Positions 17,413 through 25,888 of a DNA stretch of 64,000 nucleotides are shown piece by piece. Numbering within the stretch: the stretch's first letter is position 1; each line of letters starts with the position of its first letter. Source of the DNA: Pedobacter sp. KBS0701 (GTDB lineage: Bacteria; Bacteroidota; Bacteroidia; Sphingobacteriales; Sphingobacteriaceae); assembly GCF_005938645.2 (NCBI RefSeq), contig NZ_CP042171.1:1612001-1676000 (forward strand). Reading direction: 5' to 3'. Made by a program: the position numbers and the translations under genes. Under the pieces are notes generated by a model. The model worked only from the letters and a program-made list of their open reading frames with translations. It had not been told where the DNA came from and searched no databases.

Positions 17413-20178
17413 ATGATTATCGAACTAAAAAAGAAGAGAACCTTATCCATAATAGCTTTTGAAGCAATATTTTGCTGTATTTTATCTTTTATAAATATTG
17501 AGGTTGTTCTGGCCCAATCACCTTGGATTGCTTTAGGCAAAAAGCCATCTACGCTGGGACTGGAAAATGGATTTTCGACTTACAATGCCGGAGCATTTAA
17601 CCTAAAGCTTGTTAAATCATCACAAACTGTAGCAGGTCTCCAGCCTAAAGTGGTAAAAGATTTTGATTTTGTACCGAGTGACAGTTTAAAAGTACGTAGT
17701 TCAGATGGTTTGTATCATTTGGGCGATATCAACCTGAAGTTGCGTTATATTGGCGAAGAAGCCTGGAAAAGCTACAGCACGGCCATGAAACGAAGCCCTG
17801 TGAAAAATATAGTGCCGGGTAAAAATGTACTCGCCGCTGCCGATCTGGCTCCAACACTTCCGGCTGATATCCCATTGCAGGTAAAAAGGATCTGGGAAAT
17901 GTTGAACGGAAAGCTGGTATTGCGCTTCGAGCTTAAAAACAAGACCGATAAAAATCTGGAAATCGGTGCATTGGGGATCCCGATGATTTTCGATAATATT
18001 TTAGAAGGCCGTACATTGGAGCAAACTCATGCTAAAAATGTATTTTACGATCCTTACATCGGTAAAGATGCTGGTTATTTACAGGTTACCCGGTTAAGCG
18101 GGCATGCGCCTTCTTTACTGGTTGCTCCGTTGGGGCATACACCATTTGAAGCTTATAATCCACTTAATGACGACCGCACACCAAGGGGGATTGCTTTTGA
18201 AGGCTTTTACGAATGGATGGTGTACAGTAAAGCCTATGCTGAAAACGAATGGAAAAATGCCGAGCAATGGAATACACCTACTTCAATCTTTTTAAAGCCG
18301 GGCGAAAGCCGTAGTTATGCCCTTCAGTTTATTCTGTCAGGAACCGCAAAAGATATTGAAAGTAAACTGATCGAAAATAAAAGACCTGTTGCTATATCCG
18401 TTCCGGGTTATGTGCTTCCTAAAGATGTGGAAGGGAAATTGTTTATCAACTATGCTAAAAAGATTAAAACTATTCAGGTTCAGCCTGAAAATGCCTTAAA
18501 AATAGTTGCGTCAGGCTCAACCAAAAATGGCTGGAAAAGTTACGCAGTTAAGGGGAATACCTGGGGTAGAGCAAGATTATCTATTACTTACGAAGATGGA
18601 TTGGAGCAAAGTATTAATTATAAAGTAATTGAAGCGGAAAGTGATGTCATTGCGGCTTACGGTAATTTTTTAACAACCAAGCAATGGTTTAACCAGGCCG
18701 ATCCTGTTTTTAATAGAAATCCTTCTGTTATTACTTATGACAATGAAAAACAGCAACAGGTAATTCAGGATAACCGTGCCTGGATATCGGGTTTGAGTGA
18801 CGAAGGTGGTGCGGGTTCATGGTTAGGTGCGATAATGAAGCAGTTGGTGCAACCCAAAAAAGAAGAGGTTGATAAACTGAAGCAATTTGTTGATAGTGTA
18901 ATGTTTGGGAGGATACAACTTAAAAATGGTCCTCAGAAATATGGGGTAAAAAAGAGTTTGTTTTATTATGCACCGGATTCGCTCCCTAAAGATACTTATG
19001 ATGCAAAGATCAATTTTAAAACCTGGTCTGCATGGCCAAAAAAAGAAGCTGATAACCTGGGCCGGTCTTATAACTACCCGCATGTTGCAGCAGCCCATTG
19101 GGTGATGTACCGGTTAGCGCGTAATTATAGCGGCCTTATTGAGGAGCAGAGTTGGAAACAACACCTTATCGATGCTGCTGAAACAGGTATGGCTATGGTT
19201 AACATAGCCCCTTATTACGCACAGTTTGGTCAAATGGAAGGCACGGTATTTTATCTCATCTTAAATGACCTTAAAAACGAAGGACTAACAGATGAAGCAG
19301 CCAGGTTAGAAAATGAAATGAAGAAGCGAGCCAACCACTGGCGTTCATTACAATATCCCTTTGGTAGTGAGATGCCTTGGGATTCTACAGGTCAGGAAGA
19401 AGTTTATGTGTGGTCGAGCTATTTTGGCTACCAGGATAAAGCAAATGTAACGCTCGATGCCATATTAGCCTATATGCCTGTGGTACCGCATTGGGCTTAC
19501 AACGGTAATGCCCGTCGGTACTGGGATTTTCTTTATGGAGGTAAACTCTCGCGTATCGAACGGATGATCCATCATTACGGTTCAGCGCTTAATGCCATTC
19601 CTGTTTTAATGGATTACCGCAAAAATCCAGGCGATTTCTATCTTTTACGTGCCGGTTACGGTGGGTTATTAGGTTCGATCTCCAATATCACCCAGGAAGG
19701 TTTTGCACCTGCGGCATTTCATGCTTACCCATCAACCTTAAAAAATGACGGCATTACCGGCGATTATGGATCTGGCTTTTTTGGCTATGCGGTTAATACA
19801 TCATCTTACATTTTACAACATCCCGAATTTGGTTGGTTATCTTTTGGTGGCAATTTGGAGAAAAAGGGGAACGTCATCAATGTTAAATTAACTACAGCAG
19901 CAAAATCGTCGGTTTACATTGCGCCTGTGGGGCTTTGGATTAGTCTTGATGCCGGAACCATTGATGAAGTAGATTATAATACGGTAAATGGTGAAATTCG
20001 CTTAAAGCTAGCTAAGGCAAACGAATACCTACCTACTGCCTTGTTAAGGTTGTCGCAACCGACAAAAGTTAATGGAGTTGGTGTTTATTCCATAAAAGGC
20101 AATGGTATGGAGAAGAGAGGAGGATACGAATTCCCACTTTCAAAAGCTGATACCACTGAGATTATTCTTCAAAGATAA
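17413..20178 (+). CDS. Large secreted protein, probably DUF5695 family
   Basis: A 921-residue exported protein with a signal peptide (about 1-35; VEVVLAQS cleavage region). The first 230 residues look like a beta-sandwich starting SPWIALGKKPSTLGLENGFST. The C-terminal half (about 520-800) is helical with aromatic-rich motifs such as NYPHVAAAHWVMYRLARNYS and AYMPVVPHWAYNGNARRYWDF, which suggest an alpha/alpha-barrel like those of glycoside hydrolases or lyases. I recall this architecture as DUF5695, function unproven. It stands between two Xaa-Pro aminopeptidases with its own intergenic regions on both sides, so it is probably monocistronic. Confidence 0.7.
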   Translation: MIIELKKKRTLSIIAFEAIFCCILSFINIEVVLAQSPWIALGKKPSTLGLENGFSTYNAGAFNLKLVKSSQTVAGLQPKVVKDFDFVPSDSLKVRSSDGLYHLGDINLKLRYIGEEAWKSYSTAMKRSPVKNIVPGKNVLAAADLAPTLPADIPLQVKRIWEMLNGKLVLRFELKNKTDKNLEIGALGIPMIFDNILEGRTLEQTHAKNVFYDPYIGKDAGYLQVTRLSGHAPSLLVAPLGHTPFEAYNPLNDDRTPRGIAFEGFYEWMVYSKAYAENEWKNAEQWNTPTSIFLKPGESRSYALQFILSGTAKDIESKLIENKRPVAISVPGYVLPKDVEGKLFINYAKKIKTIQVQPENALKIVASGSTKNGWKSYAVKGNTWGRARLSITYEDGLEQSINYKVIEAESDVIAAYGNFLTTKQWFNQADPVFNRNPSVITYDNEKQQQVIQDNRAWISGLSDEGGAGSWLGAIMKQLVQPKKEEVDKLKQFVDSVMFGRIQLKNGPQKYGVKKSLFYYAPDSLPKDTYDAKINFKTWSAWPKKEADNLGRSYNYPHVAAAHWVMYRLARNYSGLIEEQSWKQHLIDAAETGMAMVNIAPYYAQFGQMEGTVFYLILNDLKNEGLTDEAARLENEMKKRANHWRSLQYPFGSEMPWDSTGQEEVYVWSSYFGYQDKANVTLDAILAYMPVVPHWAYNGNARRYWDFLYGGKLSRIERMIHHYGSALNAIPVLMDYRKNPGDFYLLRAGYGGLLGSISNITQEGFAPAAFHAYPSTLKNDGITGDYGSGFFGYAVNTSSYILQHPEFGWLSFGGNLEKKGNVINVKLTTAAKSSVYIAPVGLWISLDAGTIDEVDYNTVNGEIRLKLAKANEYLPTALLRLSQPTKVNGVGVYSIKGNGMEKRGGYEFPLSKADTTEIILQR

Positions 20179-20201
20179 TATCAATCCACCTACTGTCTGA
20201 G

Positions 20202-20235
20202 CCCCGTGATTAAAATTACGGGACTTTGTATTTTC
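20202..20235 (+). terminator. Probable terminator after the DUF5695-like gene
   Basis: CCCGT (20203-20207) and ACGGG (20218-20222) pair around an AT-rich loop with extra inner pairs, followed by ACTTTGTATTTT. It lies 25 bp past the stop codon. Confidence 0.5.
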
Positions 20236-20553
20236 AATTAATTCTGATAATCAATCATATATATGCTTTATCAATATTATGTGTTGATATAATATATCTA
20301 TATCATTTATATTCCAGATTATTAAAGTAAACATTGAACTTGGATAGACGTGTTTTATAAATCGAAAACCATTGATTTTGTTTTATTTATAACTACATAT
20401 TTACTTCATATTAATTAATTTAAAATTTTATAGTTCAAATAAGTATATAATTTAATAGTGGTGTAGTCCATTTAAAAATTGTTTAGATGGTCCTCGTTTG
20501 TAGCGAGGATAGCTTGAGAAAAGCGGTTTTTTATGAAATAGATTAAGCCTGCT
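20236..20553. other. AT-rich non-coding stretch
   Basis: Very AT-rich DNA (TATATAATATATC-type runs around 20270-20470) with no gene, hairpin or repeat that I can support. It ends where the long dispersed repeat begins at 20554. Confidence 0.4.
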
Positions 20554-20775
20554 ATTGACAGACTCCGATAGGATGGTCGTCATTCCCGCGCAGGCCTCTA
20601 TCAAAACAGATTTTGCTTCGCAGAGTACTCCGTGGTTCTAGACTGCGTTCTGATGTAAAATCGGTACAGGTAGCCCTCCGCTCGAATGACGGTAACTCGG
20701 GGGATTTTTACGCGTAGATTAATTGCTGTCAATCATATTGATTTTTATACAATAAGTTACCCCCTCATGATGACA
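20554..20775. repeat. Long dispersed repeat, copy A (sister of 38.95 kb)
   Basis: Starts ATTGACAGACTCCGATAG and ends near ACCCCCTCATGATGAC. Segments nearly identical to the copy at 38946-39147 include CTATCAAAACAGATTT, ACTCCGTGGTTCT and TTTTTACGCGTAGATTAATT followed by GCTGTCAATCAT. The middle differs: copy A has CATTCCCGCGCAGGC where copy B has the palindromic CATCTCAACCGGAG core, suggesting an internal replacement or deletion. Confidence 0.75.
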
Positions 20776-20896
20776 AAAGAAACTTGATAAATGTTCTGTG
20801 TATCCGCTAAAATTGTTAATGTTAACTTTTTTTAATCAGCCTTATTGTATGCAGATTTTATCCTTTTTTTTCGCTAACCTGAAATTTATTGTGATT

Positions 20897-20925
20897 TTTG
20901 TGCCATAACCATAGCTTATAATTTG
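20897..20925 (+). promoter_or_regulatory. Candidate promoter for the second aminopeptidase P
   Basis: TTTG at 20897-20900 and TATAATTTG at 20917-20925 give a -33/-7-like pair 16 bp apart, about 85 bp before the ATG at 21011. The -7 element has one base more than TAnnTTTG, so the fit is imperfect. Confidence 0.35.
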
Positions 20926-21010
20926 CAGATATACACCATATTTTATCCATTCATTTTAATTCTGATGTAATGAATATGGCTTTTTGGATATTTGCTTAAC
21001 ACATAAAAAT

Positions 21011-22408
21011 ATGTTTGAAAAGAAAGTTTACCTCCAAAGAAGAGCAGCACTAAAATCAAAGATAAATTCGGGAATATTACTCTTTTTGGGTAATGAAGAA
21101 AGCCCGATGAATTATAAAGACAATACCTATCATTTTAGGCAGGATAGTACCTTTTTGTATTATTTTGGAATCAGTGAGCCATCTTTGGGCGCTATTATAG
21201 ATCTGGATGAAGATCAGGCAATTCTTTTCGGTGATGAAATGGGAATTGATGATATTGTATGGATGGGCAGGCAGAAAACACTGGAAGAAAAAAGTTTGGA
21301 TGCTGGTCTAACCAAAGTTCTGCCTTTTGCGCAACTAAACACCTATCTTAAACAATGCCAGGACAAAAATCGTGAGGTTCATTTCTTACCTCCTTATCGT
21401 TCTGAAAATAAGATTAAACTTGCCAACTGGCTTAACCTGCCAATTGATCAGCTTAAAGAAAAAGCATCGCTTAATTTTATTAAGGCTGTAGTGGCACAAC
21501 GGTCGGTTAAATCGGTTGAAGAAATTGAAGAGCTGGATCGTGCTGCAGTAATATCTGCCGATATTCATTTAATGATCATGCAGCAGGCAAAACCCGGCAT
21601 GTATGAACGCGAACTTGCAGCTAAAATTCAAGGTGCTGCATTGGCTTCGGGCGGTAATCTGGCCTATCCGGTTATTTTAACGGTTCGGGGCGAAATTCTG
21701 CATAACCACTACCATGGCAATCAGCTCCGGGAAGGACAACTGGTTTTAAACGATTCTGGTGTAGAAACAGCTTTAGGTTATGCTGGCGATCTTACGCGCA
21801 CTTTTCCCGTAGGAAAGAAATTTAGTGCAGGGCAGAAAGATATTTATGATATTGTATTGAGTGCTTACACGCATGGCAAAAATATGCTGGCACCGGGGGT
21901 AAGATACTTAGATGTGCATTTGGCTTCGTGTAAAATGCTGGCACAGGGTTTAAAAGATATTGGCCTGATGAAAGGTAATATAGACGATGCCGTGCAGGCT
22001 GGTGCGCATGCCATGTTCTTTCAATGTGGAACAGGACACATGATGGGCTTAGATGTACACGATATGGAAGATTTAGGTGAGCAATATGTAGGTTATACAG
22101 ATGAGCTGACTAAAAATACCACCCAGTTCGGATTGAAATCGTTAAGGTTGGGCAAAGCGCTTGAAGCGGGTTATGTATTAACGGTAGAACCAGGTGTTTA
22201 CATCATCCCGGAGCTAATAGACCGTTGGAAGGCCACTAACCAGTTTGCCGAATTTATTAACTACGATAAATTGGAGCAGTTCAGAAACTTTAGCGGCATC
22301 AGGGTAGAAGACGATTTTCTGATTACCGAAAACGGAAGCCGGATGCTGGGAAAATATTTGGCCTTAACTACGGATGAAATTGAATCGGTTAGGAGCGAAG
22401 CTTATTAG
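21011..22408 (+). CDS. Xaa-Pro aminopeptidase, PepP-like M24B
   Basis: 465 residues from the ATG at 21011; a TTG nine codons upstream would extend it but adds no conserved sequence. An AMP_N domain (about 1-150; GILLFLGNEESPMNYKDNTYHFRQDSTFLYYFG) precedes the M24 domain. All five metal ligands are present: D248 and D259 (NDSGVETALGYAGDLTR), H343 (GTGHMMGLDVHD), E393 (VEPGVYI) and E433 (IRVEDD). It hydrolyses the bond before proline, or possibly before hydroxyproline, at peptide N-termini. Having two aminopeptidase P genes in 7 kb beside a hydroxyproline operon points to use of proline-rich peptides. Confidence 0.93.
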   Translation: MFEKKVYLQRRAALKSKINSGILLFLGNEESPMNYKDNTYHFRQDSTFLYYFGISEPSLGAIIDLDEDQAILFGDEMGIDDIVWMGRQKTLEEKSLDAGLTKVLPFAQLNTYLKQCQDKNREVHFLPPYRSENKIKLANWLNLPIDQLKEKASLNFIKAVVAQRSVKSVEEIEELDRAAVISADIHLMIMQQAKPGMYERELAAKIQGAALASGGNLAYPVILTVRGEILHNHYHGNQLREGQLVLNDSGVETALGYAGDLTRTFPVGKKFSAGQKDIYDIVLSAYTHGKNMLAPGVRYLDVHLASCKMLAQGLKDIGLMKGNIDDAVQAGAHAMFFQCGTGHMMGLDVHDMEDLGEQYVGYTDELTKNTTQFGLKSLRLGKALEAGYVLTVEPGVYIIPELIDRWKATNQFAEFINYDKLEQFRNFSGIRVEDDFLITENGSRMLGKYLALTTDEIESVRSEAY

Positions 22409-22443
22409 TAACGTTGGTTATTTGAAATGACTGTTGTTTTTTG

Positions 22444-22925
22444 TTTTGGAGCGCAGGTCCATTCGATTTTTTTAAAGAATGTTCCTGCCATCCGCTTTAT
22501 TCCGATGAAGGATCGGAATGCCCGCTGCTGTCAGGGCTAGATACGTAGGCAGAAGCACAGGACCAGGGTTAAATAAACCTGATAGAACGGATGCTCCCGA
22601 TTCTTCATCGGAGCAGAAGAGAAAGCAGGACTACCGTAACCCATGAAAAGCTGCATTTGCTTTTCAAATTAATATTTTGCTATTGCTTTTGGAGCGCAGG
22701 TCCATTCGATTTTTTTAAAGAATGTTCCTGCCATCCGCTTTATTCCGATGAAGGATCGGAATGCCCGCTGCTGTCAGGGCTAGATACGTCGGCAAAGCAC
22801 AGAACCAGGGTTAAATAAACCTGATAGAACGGATGCTCCCGATTCTTCATCGGAGCAGGAGGGATAGCAGGACTACCCTAACCGATGAAAAACTGAAACT
22901 GTTTTTCAAATAATAATACGCTATT
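22444..22925. repeat. Tandem duplication of a 243-bp structured sequence
   Basis: TTTTGGAGCGCAGGTCCATT begins at 22444 and again at 22687, and the two units stay almost identical to about 22925, differing mainly near TACGTAGGCAGAAGC/TACGTCGGCAAAGC and in the AT-rich tail. Each unit folds strongly on paper: ATTCCGAT/ATCGGAAT around a GAAGG loop, GCTCC(C)GAT/ATCGGAGC around TTCTTC, and a long-range GGTCC/GGACC pair. It contains CCTGCCATCCGC...CTGTCAGGGCTAG, a motif I recall as a frequent intergenic repeat in Bacteroidota. It could be a repeat element or a structured RNA. Confidence 0.75.
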
Positions 22926-22950
22926 GCAACATAACAACCAGCAAAAAGAT

Positions 22951-24621
22951 ATGAAAAAAATAACCTCCTTAACCCTACTCTTCTTAACGTTTAGTACCCT
23001 GCTTTTTGCACAAAACCCCAAAAAGGTTTACACTTTGGCCGACACCTTAAGAGGAAGCTTAAATGCCGAACGGAACTGGTGGGATGTGCAGCGTTACGAA
23101 CTTTCAGTTAAGCCCGATTACAATGATAAGAGCATAACAGGCTCAAATAAAATCGTATACAAAGTAGTGCAGCACAACAATGGTAATACCCGTATGCAGA
23201 TCGATTTGCAGGAGCCATTAATCATTGATAGTGTTTTATATAATGGTGGTTCAAAGGTGAAATTCGAACATGTTGGCAGTGTCTGGTATGTACATGTGCC
23301 TGCACAAAAGTTATCGGCAATGAATAATGTCCATATCTTTTACCATGGAAAGGTACATCAGGCCAAAAGAGCTCCCTGGGATGGCGGTTTTATTTTTACT
23401 ACCGATTCACTTTCACGTCCGTGGATGACCGTAGCCTGCCAGGGCTTAGGTGCTTCGGTTTGGTATCCAAATAAGGATCATCAAAGCGACGAGCCTAATC
23501 TGGGTGCATCTTTAACCATGACTGTTCCGGATACATTGGTGGCAGTAGGTAACGGGCGCCTGGTATTTAAAAAGGATAACCACGATGGTACCACGACCTA
23601 TCAGTACAATGTTAAAAATCCGATCAGTAATTATTGCATTATCCCTTACATAGGTAAGTATGTTAATTTTAAGGAGAAATATGCAGGCGAAAAAGGTGCC
23701 CTTGATGTGAATTATTGGGTGCTTGATTACAATTACCCAAAGGCTAAAACCTACATGCCCGATCAGGTACATAAAATGCTGAAAAGTATGGAGCATTGGT
23801 TTGGTCCATATCCTTTCTATGAAGATGGTTATCAGTTAATCGATGCTTCGCATACGGGTATGGAGCATCAATCTGCGGTTTCTTATGGTAATGGGTACAA
23901 GTTCGGCTACAGAGGCAGAGATATGTCTGGCAACGGCTGGGGTTTGAAGTGGGATTTTATCATTATTCACGAAAGCGGGCACGAATGGTTTGGCAACAAC
24001 ATTACTACCAATGATCTGGCCGATATGTGGGTACATGAAGGATTTACGAACTATAGCGAAACACTTTTTGTCGATTATATTTTTGGTAACCAGGCTGGAA
24101 ATGAATACAATTTTGGGATTAGAAAAGGCATTAAAAATGATAGTCCTATTATTCCCCCTTATGGTGTAAATGCACAAGGCAGTGGCGATATGTATCCAAA
24201 AGGAGGCAACATGCTGCATTCCATCAGGCATAGTTTAAATAACGACGAACTTTTTAGATCCATATTACGAGGGCTTAACCAAACCTTTTACCATAAAACG
24301 GTAACTACTGCACAGATCGAAAATTATATTTCTAAAAAAGCAGGTTACAATTTTTCAAAGGTTTTTGATCAATATTTGCGTACGGTACAGGTTCCTGTCT
24401 TTGAATATTACCTTAAAGATGGTAAAGCTTTTTACCGGTATAGCGACTGTGTTAAGGGCTTCAATCTCCCTTTAAGTTTGAAAAAAGAAGGAATTAAAAC
24501 GCTTAAAATTATTCCTTCGCAAAACTGGCAGCAAATTACATTGGCCAAAGGGCAGAATGCACTTTTCACAAAATCGGGTATTGAATTTATGTACTACCTG
24601 CAGGTAAAAAACACAAAATAA
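22951..24621 (+). CDS. M1 family zinc metallopeptidase (secreted)
   Basis: 556 residues from the ATG at 22951 (a TTG at 22924 is unlikely because the signal peptide KKITSLTLLFLTFSTLLFAQ begins after the ATG). The N-terminal saddle domain (about 35-235) is followed by the catalytic domain: H340-E341-x-x-H344 in HESGHEWFG and the third zinc ligand E363 in WVHEGFTNYSE, exactly 18 residues after H344. The exopeptidase GAMEN-like motif appears as SHTGMEHQSAVS near 306-317. It is shorter than full aminopeptidase N and lacks the long C-terminal helical domain. Likely a periplasmic or surface aminopeptidase. Confidence 0.92.
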   Translation: MKKITSLTLLFLTFSTLLFAQNPKKVYTLADTLRGSLNAERNWWDVQRYELSVKPDYNDKSITGSNKIVYKVVQHNNGNTRMQIDLQEPLIIDSVLYNGGSKVKFEHVGSVWYVHVPAQKLSAMNNVHIFYHGKVHQAKRAPWDGGFIFTTDSLSRPWMTVACQGLGASVWYPNKDHQSDEPNLGASLTMTVPDTLVAVGNGRLVFKKDNHDGTTTYQYNVKNPISNYCIIPYIGKYVNFKEKYAGEKGALDVNYWVLDYNYPKAKTYMPDQVHKMLKSMEHWFGPYPFYEDGYQLIDASHTGMEHQSAVSYGNGYKFGYRGRDMSGNGWGLKWDFIIIHESGHEWFGNNITTNDLADMWVHEGFTNYSETLFVDYIFGNQAGNEYNFGIRKGIKNDSPIIPPYGVNAQGSGDMYPKGGNMLHSIRHSLNNDELFRSILRGLNQTFYHKTVTTAQIENYISKKAGYNFSKVFDQYLRTVQVPVFEYYLKDGKAFYRYSDCVKGFNLPLSLKKEGIKTLKIIPSQNWQQITLAKGQNALFTKSGIEFMYYLQVKNTK

Positions 24622-24956
24622 ATCATGGCGAAACAAAAAGGATAGGGGATGGTTCTCTATCTGACTGATTTTAAAGGCATTCTTGTTTGGCAGGACATTT
24701 TTTTTGTGATATCTAATTTCACTTACAATTCCTTCTGGTTTTTTCCAATCAAATCTGTCTGATTGAAGTGGCGTATTTATGACTAATATCGGTTAAAATC
24801 CAACAATATTGCTGTTGGGCAATTTCCTAACTTTGAATATCGTTTATTTAGTTTTATCTCCGGTAATCTGATTAAATGATGCCTGGCGATTAGATCCGGT
24901 TTTTGGGTTTTAGGCCAGATTAACTTTTGAAAATATTATAAAAACATAACATTACA
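24622..24956. other. Upstream region of the hydroxyproline operon
   Basis: These 335 bp hold no gene. An exact TAnnTTTG box (TAACTTTG, 24828-24835) is the only regulatory element I can point to. An AraC operator for the regulator at 30665 would be expected here but I cannot identify it by eye. Confidence 0.45.
24828..24835 (+). promoter_or_regulatory. Candidate -7 box TAACTTTG of the hydroxyproline operon
   Basis: An exact consensus match about 120 bp upstream of the first operon gene, with ATTG at 24808-24811 as a weak -33 element (gap 16 bp). Confidence 0.42.
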
Positions 24957-25874
24957 ATGAGTATCAAATGGACTGGGGTTTTCCCTGCTGTAACTACAAA
25001 ATTTACAGCAAATGATGAGTTAGATTTTCCGGCTTTCGATTTAAATATCGAAGCGCAATTAGAAGCAGGTGCTGAAGGGATAATTTTAGGTGGATCGCTT
25101 GGTGAAGCCAGTGTATTAACCGATGAGGAAAAGTTTGGTCTGTTATCGCATACCTTAACCGTGGTAAATGGACGTGTACCGGTTTTATTAAACATTGCTG
25201 AGTCAACTACAAAAAAAGCAATCGAAGTGGCTAAAAAAGCCGAATCGCTAGGTGCACAGGGTTTAATGTTATTGCCGCCAATGCGCTATAACGCTGCTCC
25301 GGATGAAACTCTGGCCTTTTTTGGTGCCATTGCTGAAAGTACCAGCTTACCGATCATGATTTATAACAATCCTGTTGATTATAAAATCGAGGTAACATTA
25401 GATATGTTCGAGGTTTTGACCAAATACGATAACATACAGGCGATCAAAGAATCAACAAGGGATGTATCAAATGTAACGCGGTTAATCAACCGTTTTGGCG
25501 ACCGTTTCAAAATCTTTACCGGAGTAGATCCGTTAGCGATGGAAAGCATTGTGATGGGTGCACACGGATGGGTTGCAGGTTTGGTTGATGCTTTTCCAAG
25601 AGAAACCGTTGCTATTTTCAGGTTGATTAAAGAAAATCGCATTGCTGAAGCACTAACGATCTACCGTTGGTTTTTACCTGTGCTTGAGTTGGATATTCAT
25701 GCAAAATTGGTTCAATACATTAAATTAGCAGAAGTTGCAACAGGATTAGGAACCGAGGCCGTTCGTGCACCACGGTTACCATTAAGTGGAGCAGAAAGAG
25801 AGAAAGTATTGAAAATTATTAATGATGCACTAGCTGTTCGTCCGGAATTACCTGCAGGTAGCTGGGGGAAATAG
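24957..25874 (+). CDS. DapA-family lyase, probable 1-pyrroline-4-hydroxy-2-carboxylate deaminase
   Basis: A 305-residue TIM-barrel protein of the dihydrodipicolinate synthase/N-acetylneuraminate lyase superfamily. Schiff-base Lys is K164 (IQAIKESTRD); the catalytic Tyr lies in IMIYNNPVDYK near residue 137. The canonical GTTGE loop reads GGSLGEAS, so this is not a standard DapA. Its neighbours are the other three enzymes of trans-4-hydroxyproline catabolism. It therefore most likely deaminates and dehydrates cis-4-hydroxy-pyrroline-2-carboxylate to 2-oxoglutarate semialdehyde (LhpC-type reaction). The role is inferred from family plus operon. It is the first gene, 14 bp before the dehydrogenase. 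Confidence 0.88.
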   Translation: MSIKWTGVFPAVTTKFTANDELDFPAFDLNIEAQLEAGAEGIILGGSLGEASVLTDEEKFGLLSHTLTVVNGRVPVLLNIAESTTKKAIEVAKKAESLGAQGLMLLPPMRYNAAPDETLAFFGAIAESTSLPIMIYNNPVDYKIEVTLDMFEVLTKYDNIQAIKESTRDVSNVTRLINRFGDRFKIFTGVDPLAMESIVMGAHGWVAGLVDAFPRETVAIFRLIKENRIAEALTIYRWFLPVLELDIHAKLVQYIKLAEVATGLGTEAVRAPRLPLSGAEREKVLKIINDALAVRPELPAGSWGK

Positions 25875-25888
25875 TTTAAAAACCAAAT

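Noticed and set aside
22591..22818. 75-codon frame across the tandem repeat
   Set aside because: It lies across the boundary of the structured repeat units and reflects their sequence, not a protein.
22444..22925. Tandem repeat as a CRISPR array
   Set aside because: Only two 243-bp units, no short repeat/spacer periodicity and no cas genes in the window.
24957..25874. Reading the DapA-family gene as lysine-biosynthesis dihydrodipicolinate synthase
   Set aside because: The GTTGE loop is altered to GGSLGE and all neighbours belong to hydroxyproline catabolism.
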